Shown piece after piece: positions 1-8,938 of a stretch of DNA of 64,000 bases (position 1 is its first letter; every line of letters begins with the position of its first letter). A program made the position numbers and the translations under genes. The stretch covers positions 62,001 to 126,000 of the forward strand of contig JASBNA010000015.1 in NCBI GenBank assembly GCA_038087015.1. The letters run 5' to 3'. The DNA comes from Cerrena zonata. Lineage: Eukaryota > Basidiomycota > Agaricomycetes > Polyporales > Cerrenaceae. Under the pieces are notes generated by a model, which worked only from the letters and a program-made list of their open reading frames with translations, had not been told where the DNA came from and searched no databases.

Positions 1-218
1 TTTTATTTCTTTTATCCGTACCTTCTTTTATTTGTATCTTATGGACTTAAGACACTGTAGTGGTTTATTCATTTAAAGGTACTAACAAAAAGTTTAATTT
101 TTCACCGGGAAAATGGAGAGCGAGGAAAATTAGTCGGTCGGACTTCACAACTTTTCAAAATCATTAAAATTTCACTTGATAAAGTTTCCCATTAACTTTC
201 AACATCTAAACTATCGAT

Positions 219-902
219 ATGTCAATGTTACGGCCATTGAGATTATTACTACTCGGGGCTCCTGGATCGGGCAAAGGTACTCAAACTTCAAAATTATTGA
301 AGCTGTTCCCACATATTCATTCTTTGTCCTCGGGAGACGTCTTACGATCCCAAATCAGTCAAGGTACTAAAATAAGCAAGACTGCCTCAGAGTATATAAA
401 AGAAGGTAAATTAGTTCCAGATGATGTTATGGTTGGGTTGATCTCGAGCCATTTCAAGCAGCACAACTGGTTAAACTCAGAAACCAGCTGGTTATTGGAT
501 GGTTTCCCTCGAACTGCAAATCAAGCCGTGGAGTTAGATAATTGGTTATCGGAAACGCAGAATAATATTAACTTGGTGGTTGAATTGGATGTTGATCAAA
601 AAGTTATCTTGGATAGAATTGAAGCAAGATGGGTTCATATACCCAGTGGTAGAGTCTATAGTTTAGATTATAATCCTCCGAAAGTCCCTTTCAAAGATGA
701 TGTTACAGGTGAACCATTGAGTAAAAGAGACGATGACACAGCAGCAGTCTTCCAGAAAAGATTAGATCTGTACAACAAACTTTTGGGACCTTTGAAAGAT
801 TTCTACTCCAAGAAAGGTGTTCTTCATACTGTCAGTGGTGATACTTCTGATATAATATTTCCTAAATTAGAAAGCTTAATAAAAGACAAATTTCAGAAAT
901 AG
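219..902 (+). CDS. ADK2: Mitochondrial GTP:AMP phosphotransferase (adenylate kinase 3 type)
   Basis: 227 aa adenylate kinase. It transfers a phosphate from GTP (or ATP) to AMP, most likely in the mitochondrial matrix. The P-loop GAPGSGKGTQ lies at residues 13-22, the AMP-binding segment follows at SSGDVLR, and the NMP-side motif LLDGFPRT is near residue 105. The LID region is the long-form type (HIPSGRVYSLDYNPPK), without the four zinc cysteines, which matches yeast Adk2 rather than bacterial zinc forms. The C-terminus ends in the family-typical VSGDTSDIIF...IKDKF. The ATG at 219 gives a short basic N-terminus, as in yeast Adk2, whose import signal is uncleaved. The identification rests on colinear similarity with S. 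cerevisiae Adk2 as I recall it. Confidence 0.93.
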   Translation: MSMLRPLRLLLLGAPGSGKGTQTSKLLKLFPHIHSLSSGDVLRSQISQGTKISKTASEYIKEGKLVPDDVMVGLISSHFKQHNWLNSETSWLLDGFPRTANQAVELDNWLSETQNNINLVVELDVDQKVILDRIEARWVHIPSGRVYSLDYNPPKVPFKDDVTGEPLSKRDDDTAAVFQKRLDLYNKLLGPLKDFYSKKGVLHTVSGDTSDIIFPKLESLIKDKFQK

Positions 903-1275
903 AATCTTCAATCTCTTCAACCTGTTTAAATAGTTCAGATATGTGTAAATACTACGATTCATCTGCTTTTAAGTACCTGTAGTCAAAACTTATTAAGTGT
1001 GGGTGTATGGGTGTGCTTTTGGGAAGCTGACAAAAAGTCAGACAGAAAAAGCAAAAGTATTCCATTGATTAGAGCCTTTTTTTAAAAAAACCATCAAGTT
1101 TTATATAGGCTCTAAAGATAATTATCTTTGGCTGCTGGACTACTTCTTCGACCTTCCTCCCCATACATTACACTACGGCATCCTTTATTTGGTTTGTCGT
1201 AATAATTTTATTCTTGCATTACGACTGTCGAGCTTACAAGTGAAACAGTGACTTATTTATTTTCATCTTGCAAAT

Positions 1276-3675
1276 ATGAAGTTTTATATTGATGATTTGC
1301 CTGTGCTATTCCCATATCCTAGGATATATCCTGAACAATATGCATATATGTGTGATATTAAAAAGACCCTTGATGTAGGTGGGAATTGTATACTAGAAAT
1401 GCCTTCAGGTACTGGTAAGACCATTTCCTTGTTATCATTAACTGTTGCATACCAAATGCATTATCCAGAACATAGAAAAATTGTTTACTGTTCTCGTACT
1501 ATGTCAGAAATCGAAAAGGCTTTAATTGAATTGCATAAATTGATGGAGTTTAGAGCAAATGAGCTCGGCTTTGTTGAAGATTTCAGAGGGTTGGGATTGA
1601 CCAGTAGAAAAAACTTGTGCTTACATCCAACAATCTCAAAGGAAAGAAAGGGTAATGTTGTTGATGAAAAATGTAGAAGAGTTACAAACGGTCAGTTAAA
1701 GAAAAAAATAGAGGACGGGGCAATAGACCAAGATACTCAATCAAACAGTCCAGAAACTAACCAATTATGTTCCTATCACGAAAAGCTTTATGACTACGAA
1801 CAACATAATCTAATACCTGCTGGTGTCTACTCTTTTGATGCATTAATGAAATATTGTAAATATGAAGGTACCTGTCCATATTTCACAGTAAGAAGAATGA
1901 TTCCATTTTGTAATATTATTATTTATTCATATCATTATTTATTAGATCCTAAAATTGCGGATCGTGTGTCTAAAGAGTTATCAAAAGACAGTATTGTTAT
2001 TTTTGATGAAGCTCACAATATTGATAACGTTTGTATTGAATCTTTATCACTAGACTTAACTGATGATACTTTGAAAAAAGCCACAAGAGGTGCTAACAAA
2101 TTAAGTGATGCAGTGGATCAAATGAAGTCACAGGATAGTGCAAAGTTACAAGATGAATACGAAAAATTGGTGGAAGGTTTGAGACAAGCTGAAATTGCAA
2201 GAGAAGAAGAGTTATTCATGGCTAACCCAACATTACCAAAAGATTTGTTGGATGAAGCAATTCCAGGTAATATTCGTAAGGCTGAACATTTCATTTCTTT
2301 CCTCAGGCGATTTATCGAATATTTAAAGACAAGAATGAAAGTGCTACATGTCATCAGTGAAACACCAAGTAGTTTTTTGAAACATTTGAAAGAGTTAACA
2401 TTTATTGACCGTAAGCCCCTAAGATTCTGCTCAGAAAGATTGTCTTTATTAGTGAGAACTTTGGAGCTAACAGAAATTGAAGATTTTAATGCTTTGAAGG
2501 ATATTGCCACTTTTGCCACATTGGTTTCAACTTATGATACAGGATTTCAATTGATTTTAGAACCATTCGAGGCTGAAGGTTCGACCGTTCCAAATCCAAT
2601 TTTATACTTTACTTGTTTAGATGCATCCATTGCAATCAAGCCAGTTTTTGATCGATTTTCATCTGTTATTATCACTTCTGGTACGATCTCACCTTTAGAC
2701 ATGTACCCAAAAATGTTGGATTTTGAAACTGTTATTCAAGAGTCTTATTCCATGACATTAGCAAGACGATCATTTTTACCCATGATTGTTACAAAAGGAT
2801 CAGATCAAGTTTCTATATCCTCAAGATTTGAAATTCGTAATGATCCTTCAGTTGTTAGAAATTATGGTTCTCTCTTGGTTGAGTTTTCTAAGGCCACACC
2901 AGATGGTATGGTGGTTTTCTTCCCATCGTATCTTTATATGGAGTCCATTATCTCAATGTGGCAGAGTATGGGTGTGTTAGATGAAGTGTGGAAGTACAAG
3001 CTTATTTTAGTTGAAACTCCGGATGCTCAAGAAACCTCCTTAGCCTTAGAAACTTATAGAAAAGCTTGTTCGAATGGAAGGGGAGCGGTTTTACTATCTG
3101 TCGCTCGTGGTAAAGTCTCCGAAGGGATTGATTTTGATCATCATTACGGAAGAACAGTACTTATGATTGGTATCCCATTCCAATATACCGAGTCAAGAAT
3201 CTTGAAAGCACGTTTAGAATTCATGAGAGATCACTTTCAAATTAGAGAAAATGATTTCTTGTCTTTCGATGCCATGCGACATGCTGCTCAATGTTTAGGT
3301 CGAGTCTTAAGGGGTAAAGATGATTATGGTATTATGGTTCTAGCCGATCGTCGATTTTCTAAGAAGAAAAATCAATTACCTAAATGGATTGCACAGGCAT
3401 TAAATGATTCCGATACCAACTTATCTACGGATATGGCATTAGCAACAGCCAGAAAATTTTTGAGAAGTTTGGCTCAACCAAGCAATCCAAAGGATCAAGA
3501 AGGGGTATCAGTTTGGAATCTTGAACAACTTGAAGATTATCAAAAGAATCATCAATACAATGGACCTCAAGCTATTGAAGGCGAGGTCAAGATTAATGAA
3601 CACCAAAATGGCGAGGGCGACAATGATAATGATGACTTCATGGATATGGACGATGAAGATTTCGACTTACTTTAG
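1276..3675 (+). CDS. RAD3: TFIIH/NER 5'-3' DNA helicase Rad3 (XPD)
   Basis: 799 aa, full length for fungal Rad3. This is the ATP-dependent 5'-3' helicase of TFIIH, used in nucleotide excision repair and RNA polymerase II initiation. Walker A PSGTGKT is at residues 43-49 and the DEAH box is near residue 244. Four iron-sulfur cluster cysteines are visible (KNLCLHP near 115, EKCRR near 133, QLCSYHE, GTCPYF near 201). Helicase motifs V and VI follow at RGKVSEGIDF and QCLGRVLRG. The start MKFYIDDLPVLFPYP is the invariant Rad3 N-terminus. The tail is acidic and ends in a D/E-rich run, as in yeast Rad3. Similarity to S. cerevisiae Rad3 is almost continuous. Confidence 0.98.
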   Translation: MKFYIDDLPVLFPYPRIYPEQYAYMCDIKKTLDVGGNCILEMPSGTGKTISLLSLTVAYQMHYPEHRKIVYCSRTMSEIEKALIELHKLMEFRANELGFVEDFRGLGLTSRKNLCLHPTISKERKGNVVDEKCRRVTNGQLKKKIEDGAIDQDTQSNSPETNQLCSYHEKLYDYEQHNLIPAGVYSFDALMKYCKYEGTCPYFTVRRMIPFCNIIIYSYHYLLDPKIADRVSKELSKDSIVIFDEAHNIDNVCIESLSLDLTDDTLKKATRGANKLSDAVDQMKSQDSAKLQDEYEKLVEGLRQAEIAREEELFMANPTLPKDLLDEAIPGNIRKAEHFISFLRRFIEYLKTRMKVLHVISETPSSFLKHLKELTFIDRKPLRFCSERLSLLVRTLELTEIEDFNALKDIATFATLVSTYDTGFQLILEPFEAEGSTVPNPILYFTCLDASIAIKPVFDRFSSVIITSGTISPLDMYPKMLDFETVIQESYSMTLARRSFLPMIVTKGSDQVSISSRFEIRNDPSVVRNYGSLLVEFSKATPDGMVVFFPSYLYMESIISMWQSMGVLDEVWKYKLILVETPDAQETSLALETYRKACSNGRGAVLLSVARGKVSEGIDFDHHYGRTVLMIGIPFQYTESRILKARLEFMRDHFQIRENDFLSFDAMRHAAQCLGRVLRGKDDYGIMVLADRRFSKKKNQLPKWIAQALNDSDTNLSTDMALATARKFLRSLAQPSNPKDQEGVSVWNLEQLEDYQKNHQYNGPQAIEGEVKINEHQNGEGDNDNDDFMDMDDEDFDLL

Positions 3676-3844
3676 TATTTATCGATTTGTGTGTATATAT
3701 CTACGTTTATATCGAGAAATAATGTGCATTATATATTTATTTTTAAGATCATTTAATCTACGCGTAGGCCATTTTTTTTCATACTCGATGTATTGAAAAT
3801 GAAAATATTATGAATGATTAGTTATTATTACTGATAAGCTTACT

Positions 3845-5101
3845 ATGTCAATTGAGTACTATCCATTGATATTTGATCTTGGTTCAAGGTTCACCAGATC
3901 AGGTTTCGTGGGCGATTCACAACCTGCTATCACTCTACCTATAGCGAAGCCATCAATAGTCAAATCCAGTTCAAATTGCACTAATGATGAGTCTACACTA
4001 ATTAACACTCCACCGTATCTAGATGTGAGTAACAAGTCGTTAACAGAAGATTTATCAAGCAAGCTTTTACTGGGCTTGAAGGATCATCCAGTTTTTGGAA
4101 AGTTATGTCAAATATATCAAAATGATCTTCAAGAAGCGAGGTGGATAGATTTTCAAACAGAACTACTTCAAGATAACAATCATTTATTTCAAAATCTTAA
4201 ACTTCTTATTAATGAAAAACTACTAGTGCAGCCTAAAAAGATCAAATTGATATTAATTGATAATTCCCAAGCGGTTTTAATAAATTATATATTATCGAAG
4301 TTTTTATTATTCGAGTTGAAAGTGAAGTCGATAATTTTCCTACCTGAATCCATAATGACAATGGTTGGAGCCAACATACGAGATGGATTGAACATTGACA
4401 TAAGCTGGAAGAAGTGCACAATAAATTATATTTATGATTTGAGAATATTACAAGAATTCAATTATGAATCATTTCAAAAATTTAACGGGAACACTTTACA
4501 TTATAAGATCATTGAAAAATTGATTGACTTGAACGATGAAACTCTTAATAATGAGTTACTTTCGAAAGAAAACTTGTTCGATATAGTCGAGCTGTTCATT
4601 GGAAATGCCGTTTACGTTAAAGATATAAATGATGACAACTTGGATGAGAGAAAGTTTGAAATAATCCCCGGTATCCATATACCCAGTAGGATAAGACATG
4701 AAGTTATTGAGGCTGTTTTTTTCAGCAAGGGACATGACTTACAAGCAGGTGAAGGGCATTTACCTTCTATTATTAAAGAATGTATCAATAGGGTTCCATT
4801 GGATATAAGATCACAATTGATTAAAAACATAGTATTCAGTGGTGGTCTTAGTAAGATTCCCGGCTTTAAGTCAAGATTTTTAGAAGAACTAAGGGCACTT
4901 GACGTACCAGCTAAGGGCAAAATCACACTAGGCTCATGGACTGGGTGTTCAATGTATTGCTCGACATCTTTATTGAGACAAAGTCAAAAAATAGTTAAAA
5001 ATCATGAAATTACACGAGATGTTATGAACGACTTAGAAATCAAAGATAAAGGTATTAATCTAACTGCATTCCCAAATAACTGGAACTCTCTATATAATTA
5101 A
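3845..5101 (+). CDS. ARP10: Actin-related protein, Arp10-like (dynactin pointed-end subunit)
   Basis: 418 aa divergent member of the actin fold family. The N-terminal phosphate-1 type motif is present in altered form (LIFDLGSRFTRSGFVGD), and the late adenosine-type motif reads NIVFSGGLSKIPGF near residues 325-340, followed by a CSMYCSTSLL segment resembling the actin C-terminal region. The middle is much less conserved than in actin, Arp1, Arp2 or Arp3. The size and the loss of most nucleotide-site residues fit the Arp10/Arp11 branch, which caps the dynactin Arp1 filament. The family is certain; the Arp10 assignment is inferred by elimination. The gene is convergent with the unknown gene at 5108-5943, with only 6 bp between the stop codons. 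Confidence 0.6.
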   Translation: MSIEYYPLIFDLGSRFTRSGFVGDSQPAITLPIAKPSIVKSSSNCTNDESTLINTPPYLDVSNKSLTEDLSSKLLLGLKDHPVFGKLCQIYQNDLQEARWIDFQTELLQDNNHLFQNLKLLINEKLLVQPKKIKLILIDNSQAVLINYILSKFLLFELKVKSIIFLPESIMTMVGANIRDGLNIDISWKKCTINYIYDLRILQEFNYESFQKFNGNTLHYKIIEKLIDLNDETLNNELLSKENLFDIVELFIGNAVYVKDINDDNLDERKFEIIPGIHIPSRIRHEVIEAVFFSKGHDLQAGEGHLPSIIKECINRVPLDIRSQLIKNIVFSGGLSKIPGFKSRFLEELRALDVPAKGKITLGSWTGCSMYCSTSLLRQSQKIVKNHEITRDVMNDLEIKDKGINLTAFPNNWNSLYN

Positions 5102-5107
5102 TCTATA

Positions 5108-5943
5108 TTAATCTTGTTCACTGTCATCGTAGCTTTCATCTCCCTCTTCTTTCTCCTCCTCTTCCCCTTCTTCTGATTCATCCTCGTGGAAGAATTTTGC
5201 CCAAGGATATTTTTCGAAATATTCATCATCTGACATTCCAAAAATCATACAACGTAAGTTATAATAACTTAAATTAATGAAATCCAACCAACTGAAAGCT
5301 TTAGGTTCTTCCTCAGAGTTTTCTATTTCCAATTGTAAAACATTCAATAATTTCATTTCATCTTTCTTCATTGAGGTCACTGAAAGGAGCGTATGCAACC
5401 AAGGGGTCAAGAAGCAACTCTGAATCATGAATATCAAATTTCAAGTCAATTGATTGAGGTAAAGGCTTAGTCATGTGAGGGTCAATATAAACTTTGACGG
5501 CAGGTTTTAGTGTCTCTGATAATAAAGTTGGGTAATACTCGCTATCTGAAGAAACGGGATGAAGCTGATCATTAAGTAGAACAGGAGAACTTTCATAGAA
5601 TACCTCGTTATCGTCTTCACTTTCATAGCTACCAACAGCGTCTTGATTTTCACTTATTTCATTGAGATGATTTTTAGCAAAACTTAACTCTTTATTTATA
5701 GGAGAATCAGTGAGTCTTGAATCATCATTTGCCGCGTCACTTAAAGGTTTCTTGATTGAATCTGCAATCAAGAATTGATCATATTTCAAAAAGGAAGGAA
5801 CATTTGAATGGTTGTGAGGATTCAATTGCTTCAAAGGGGTGATGTGGTGGTAGGATTTTTGCACTTTTAATGGAATTGTATTCAAAGTCGGCAACTGACC
5901 AACAAAATCGCCAGGGTGCTATGTAATTGTTTTCGTCGGTCAT
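5108..5943 (-). CDS. Unknown acidic protein, reading frame broken twice
   Basis: I do not recognise this gene. Reading starts at the ATG at 5941-5943 (MTDENNYIAPWRF), moves +1 at a four-base homopolymer (AAAA on the + strand, 5904-5907), continues for about 175 codons, and moves +1 again between about 5355 and 5400 into the last 85 or so codons. With both shifts the product would be 277 aa. The middle is rich in Ser, Asp and Glu; the last part holds a Trp/Tyr-rich patch (FSWLDFINLSYYNLRCMIFG, then DDEYFEKYPWAKFF) and an extreme Asp/Glu tail. I see no membrane segment or enzyme motif. No intron signals explain the shifts. Sequencing indels and gene decay are both possible. Confidence 0.55.
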
Positions 5944-6060
5944 GCTGGTGTATTGATGAACGTTCAAAGTGGGTAAGGATAAATTTGATCAAACTAGTAA
6001 AATTTGTGGAGATGTCCACAAAATCAAAAAGACAAAAATAGTCAGAATCGACTTCACCGA

Positions 6061-6450
6061 CTACTTCTTGATATCATTGCTATTCATCAACGTTCCAATA
6101 TACTCCTTCAAGTACGAGTTTTCATTATTGTATTTATCACATAACTTGGAAGTATCTCTGATGTTATTGATTAGCAAGTTAATTTTAAACTTCAAATCGA
6201 GAATTTGGTTGATTTTATCTGATTGATCCGGGTCTTTATCATCTGACATGTCTCCGTTTCTTTGTACTTCCCCGGAGGCATGTACTTGTGCATCTCCGGA
6301 TGCAATAACTTGTGCTCCTTCAGTAGCATTATCACCATTGGAGTGCTCTTCATTGGAGATATGTTCTTTAGTTTCGCCATTATCCTTGGTGACGTTTATG
6401 CTTGGGGCTGCATTGGCATCAATGGTACTTTCCTTCTCGATATCAGACAT
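6061..6450 (-). CDS. SLO1: Short coiled-coil protein, Slo1/SCOC-like
   Basis: 129 aa. The first 75 residues are low-complexity and acidic, rich in Glu, Asn and Gly. The last 50 form a heptad-like coiled coil (ILDLKFKINLLINNIRDTSK, then CDKYNNENSYLKEYIGTLM). This resembles the SCOC family C-terminus (a leucine-rich helix, then ENxxLxxYIxNLM). In S. cerevisiae the member is Slo1, a small partner of the Golgi GTPase Arl3. The ATG at 6448-6450 is the only reasonable start. It lies divergent from RVS161 with about 295 bp between the starts. The family call depends on one short motif. Confidence 0.6.
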   Translation of the reverse strand: MSDIEKESTIDANAAPSINVTKDNGETKEHISNEEHSNGDNATEGAQVIASGDAQVHASGEVQRNGDMSDDKDPDQSDKINQILDLKFKINLLINNIRDTSKLCDKYNNENSYLKEYIGTLMNSNDIKK

Positions 6451-6745
6451 TGTAAAGCAGTAGGACTAATCAGCCGTATAAGATGTATAACCAATGAGCT
6501 GTTCAATGAGAGGTTTTGATATTGTTTAATCGAATAAATACGGTGGAGGTTTCTGAACACTGACACACGACTACAATTAGGCCACCAAAAACTAAAAAAA
6601 AAAAAAAATAAAGAAAGAAGAAAGGGTCACCTAAAAAAAAAAATATAGAGATAGTTTCACATTGACCATTTGGTACTTTGAAGAATCCAAAGAGTTCATT
6701 ACAAAGAACACCAATTGACAATCCGGTAATAGTTACGTCTTGAAA

Positions 6746-7543
6746 ATGTCCTGGGAAGGGTTTAAAAAAGCAGTCAGTAGGGCGGGAGCCTCGGTAGCCG
6801 TTAAGGATGTTGATAAGACCATTGATAAAGATTTTGATGTTGAAGAAAGAAGATATAAAACATTGAAGACCAACGGACTTAGTATCCAAACTGCCACCAA
6901 GGGATATTTGGATTCCGTGAGAGCAGTTACTGCATCCCAAGTTACCATTGCGGAGATTGTATCCAATTTGTATGAAGAGGCCAAACAAGGAGCCAGTGTA
7001 TATTCGGACGTCGGAGGATACTATTTACAAGCAGTCCGGGACTTTGACGAAGAGACGGTTAAACAAATAGATGGGCCATTCAGAGAAACCATATTGGATC
7101 CCGTTACTAAATTCAGTGGATATTTTAACGAAATTGATGATGCTATCAAAAAGAGAAGTCATAAAAAAATTGATTATGATCTGTGTAAAGCCAAAGTACG
7201 TAAGTTAATTGATAAACCAGCAAAAGATGCCGGTAAATTACCTAGGGCCGAAAAAGAATTAGCGGTTGCCAAAGATATTTTTGAAGATTTAAATGAACAA
7301 TTAAAAGCCGAATTACCAGAATTAATTAAATTAAGAGTACCATATTATGATCCATCATTTGAGGCCTTAGTTAAAATTCAAATGAAATTTTGTACCGAAG
7401 GTTATTCAAGATTAGCACAAGTCCAACAATTTTTAGAACAAAGTTCAAGAGATGAATACGCAAACGGTTTACTAGACGGCAAAATTGATGATCTTTTGGT
7501 GCAAATGAATGGTTTGAGCATTGCAACTTTAGGTCATAAGTAA
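6746..7543 (+). CDS. RVS161: BAR-domain amphiphysin Rvs161
   Basis: 265 aa, the length expected for yeast Rvs161, and a BAR domain throughout. It forms a crescent heterodimer with Rvs167 that binds curved membrane during vesicle scission in endocytosis, and also acts in cell fusion and actin polarity. The start MSWEGFKKAVSRAG, the YKTLK/DSVRAVTASQ helix, KPAKDAGKLPRAEKEL and the end DPSFEALVKIQMKFCTEGY are close to S. cerevisiae Rvs161. An in-frame TTG lies two codons upstream, but the ATG at 6746 matches the conserved N-terminus. No SH3 domain follows, which distinguishes it from Rvs167. Confidence 0.97.
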   Translation: MSWEGFKKAVSRAGASVAVKDVDKTIDKDFDVEERRYKTLKTNGLSIQTATKGYLDSVRAVTASQVTIAEIVSNLYEEAKQGASVYSDVGGYYLQAVRDFDEETVKQIDGPFRETILDPVTKFSGYFNEIDDAIKKRSHKKIDYDLCKAKVRKLIDKPAKDAGKLPRAEKELAVAKDIFEDLNEQLKAELPELIKLRVPYYDPSFEALVKIQMKFCTEGYSRLAQVQQFLEQSSRDEYANGLLDGKIDDLLVQMNGLSIATLGHK

Positions 7544-8938
7544 TTGTTTTTCATCACCCTACTAATATATCTATTTAATAATTTCACTTGTAGTATCACG
7601 TTTCATCAAAATAATCATGTTACCAATACTCTTCTGTATGGAAAAAGTCTGATGATCTACTTCTGGGTCTTTCCAGTGTCCTCTTATCACCGGGACATGC
7701 GGTCTCGGTCTCGGCCATTCACTGGCATATCGACGTAGTATATAAACCCCCCTGCTGGGGTTTGATTACATTTTTAAATCATTTTAGACATTTAAACGTT
7801 CGTAAATCCGTTTTCTTTCTGCTGAGGGAGTGTCTTTTTTTTAACCGAAGAAAATTAACGTGTGAATTTAATTAGTGTTTTTTTTGTCAAAATCTGAGAA
7901 TTGGGCTTTTTTTTTTTTTTTAAAGCTTCTGTTAGCTTTTTTTTGCGATTGGATCAATCACTTTCTTTGCTTTAGATACTTCTTCTTTTTGTCAAAGAAG
8001 CTTTGGTGATTGGTGTTGGATACGGTGGTTTGTCACTGTTAGTACGTGTTACCTTTTATTTTAACTTTGCCTTTAGGTGCTGCTAGATCTTATAAGTTTA
8101 TTCCAGTTACAGTGCGCTAAAAGACAATTTAGCCGCTGACTACAATTAGATACTTTTGTCGGTTGTTCCAACCCACCTGCTTGGTTTTTGCAATTTGTTG
8201 GACATAGGCTGCCCTTGTGTACGTGGCTGCTTGTTCCGGAAAGACCCATTGGTGTTCGTATCAAGTTGAATTCTTTTGAGTAGTGGGTCTACGGTGTTTG
8301 GTACACTTTGTTAGCTCGGATTTGATTGGACTTTTTGGGCCGTACCTCTCGGTGCTTTTTATTTTTATTTTTATTTTTTTTTGCTTTTTGTTCTTTTTGT
8401 TTTTTTCAGCTCTCATATATTTATTGGGAACAATCAAAACGAACAAAGAGCAGAAAAGTCTATCTATTGTGTGCTTTTGGTTTAGTTAAGCGGGTGTGAA
8501 TTTTTTTGTGCTGCTTTTCGAAAACTAAATTTGTAAGAGTCTGGTCTTAATTTTTTTTTTTGCTTTCTACTTTTTGTTACTTGTCAATTCTCTTTGGGTT
8601 GTTGATTTACCGCTCTTCGAAACTTCTGGTTACTGTCTTGCCTGGTATTGAAGAAACCTTTCTTTTCAATCTACTCTACCTGGCTTGTTTTTTGTCTTTT
8701 CCCCTTTTTATTGGATCTTCTTTTTTGTTTTTTTTTTTTTTTTTTGACTATTATTTTTTTTTTTTTTCATTTCTTTGTCTGATATTCTTCACCTACGTTT
8801 TTGATCGCATTTCATATTCAATCCATATAAACCAATTGGTACATTAAGCCAATTATTTTTTTCAGTCATTTTGTCATAAAAAAGAAAGAAAAACAGAACG
8901 ACCATATTAGTCGATTTGTCATTTTAAAGATACCCAAT
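7544..8938. other. Gene-free interval between RVS161 and the SCAP-like gene
   Basis: About 1.4 kb without a convincing ORF. It is strongly T-rich on the + strand, with many T-runs of 8-15 bases, like the leader or promoter DNA of other genes in the window. A TATATAAA-type sequence and a small inverted repeat lie at 7739-7763. Short ORFs here are low-complexity Phe/Leu-rich reads of T-tracts and start at non-ATG codons. Confidence 0.6.
7739..7763 (+). promoter_or_regulatory. TATA-like box overlapping a perfect inverted repeat
   Basis: A TATATAAA-like sequence runs into AAACCCC (7744-7750), a 6-nt spacer and GGGGTTT (7757-7763). The arms are perfect over 7 bp. CCCCT within the spacer edge also matches the stress response element. 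It lies 1.2 kb before the SCAP-like ATG, so it could start a long-leader transcript or an unannotated non-coding RNA. Confidence 0.35.

Noticed and set aside
2118..2519. 133-codon reverse ORF inside RAD3
   Set aside because: Fully inside a conserved gene in antisense and without a family match.
5355..5400. Programmed +1 frameshift at an AGA-TGA stop, as in antizyme genes
   Set aside because: The protein does not resemble antizyme, a second +1 shift occurs upstream at a homopolymer, and no known shift-promoting context is present.
8283..8847. Two Phe-rich hydrophobic ORFs that look like membrane proteins
   Set aside because: They translate long T-tracts (Phe codons) and one lacks an ATG.
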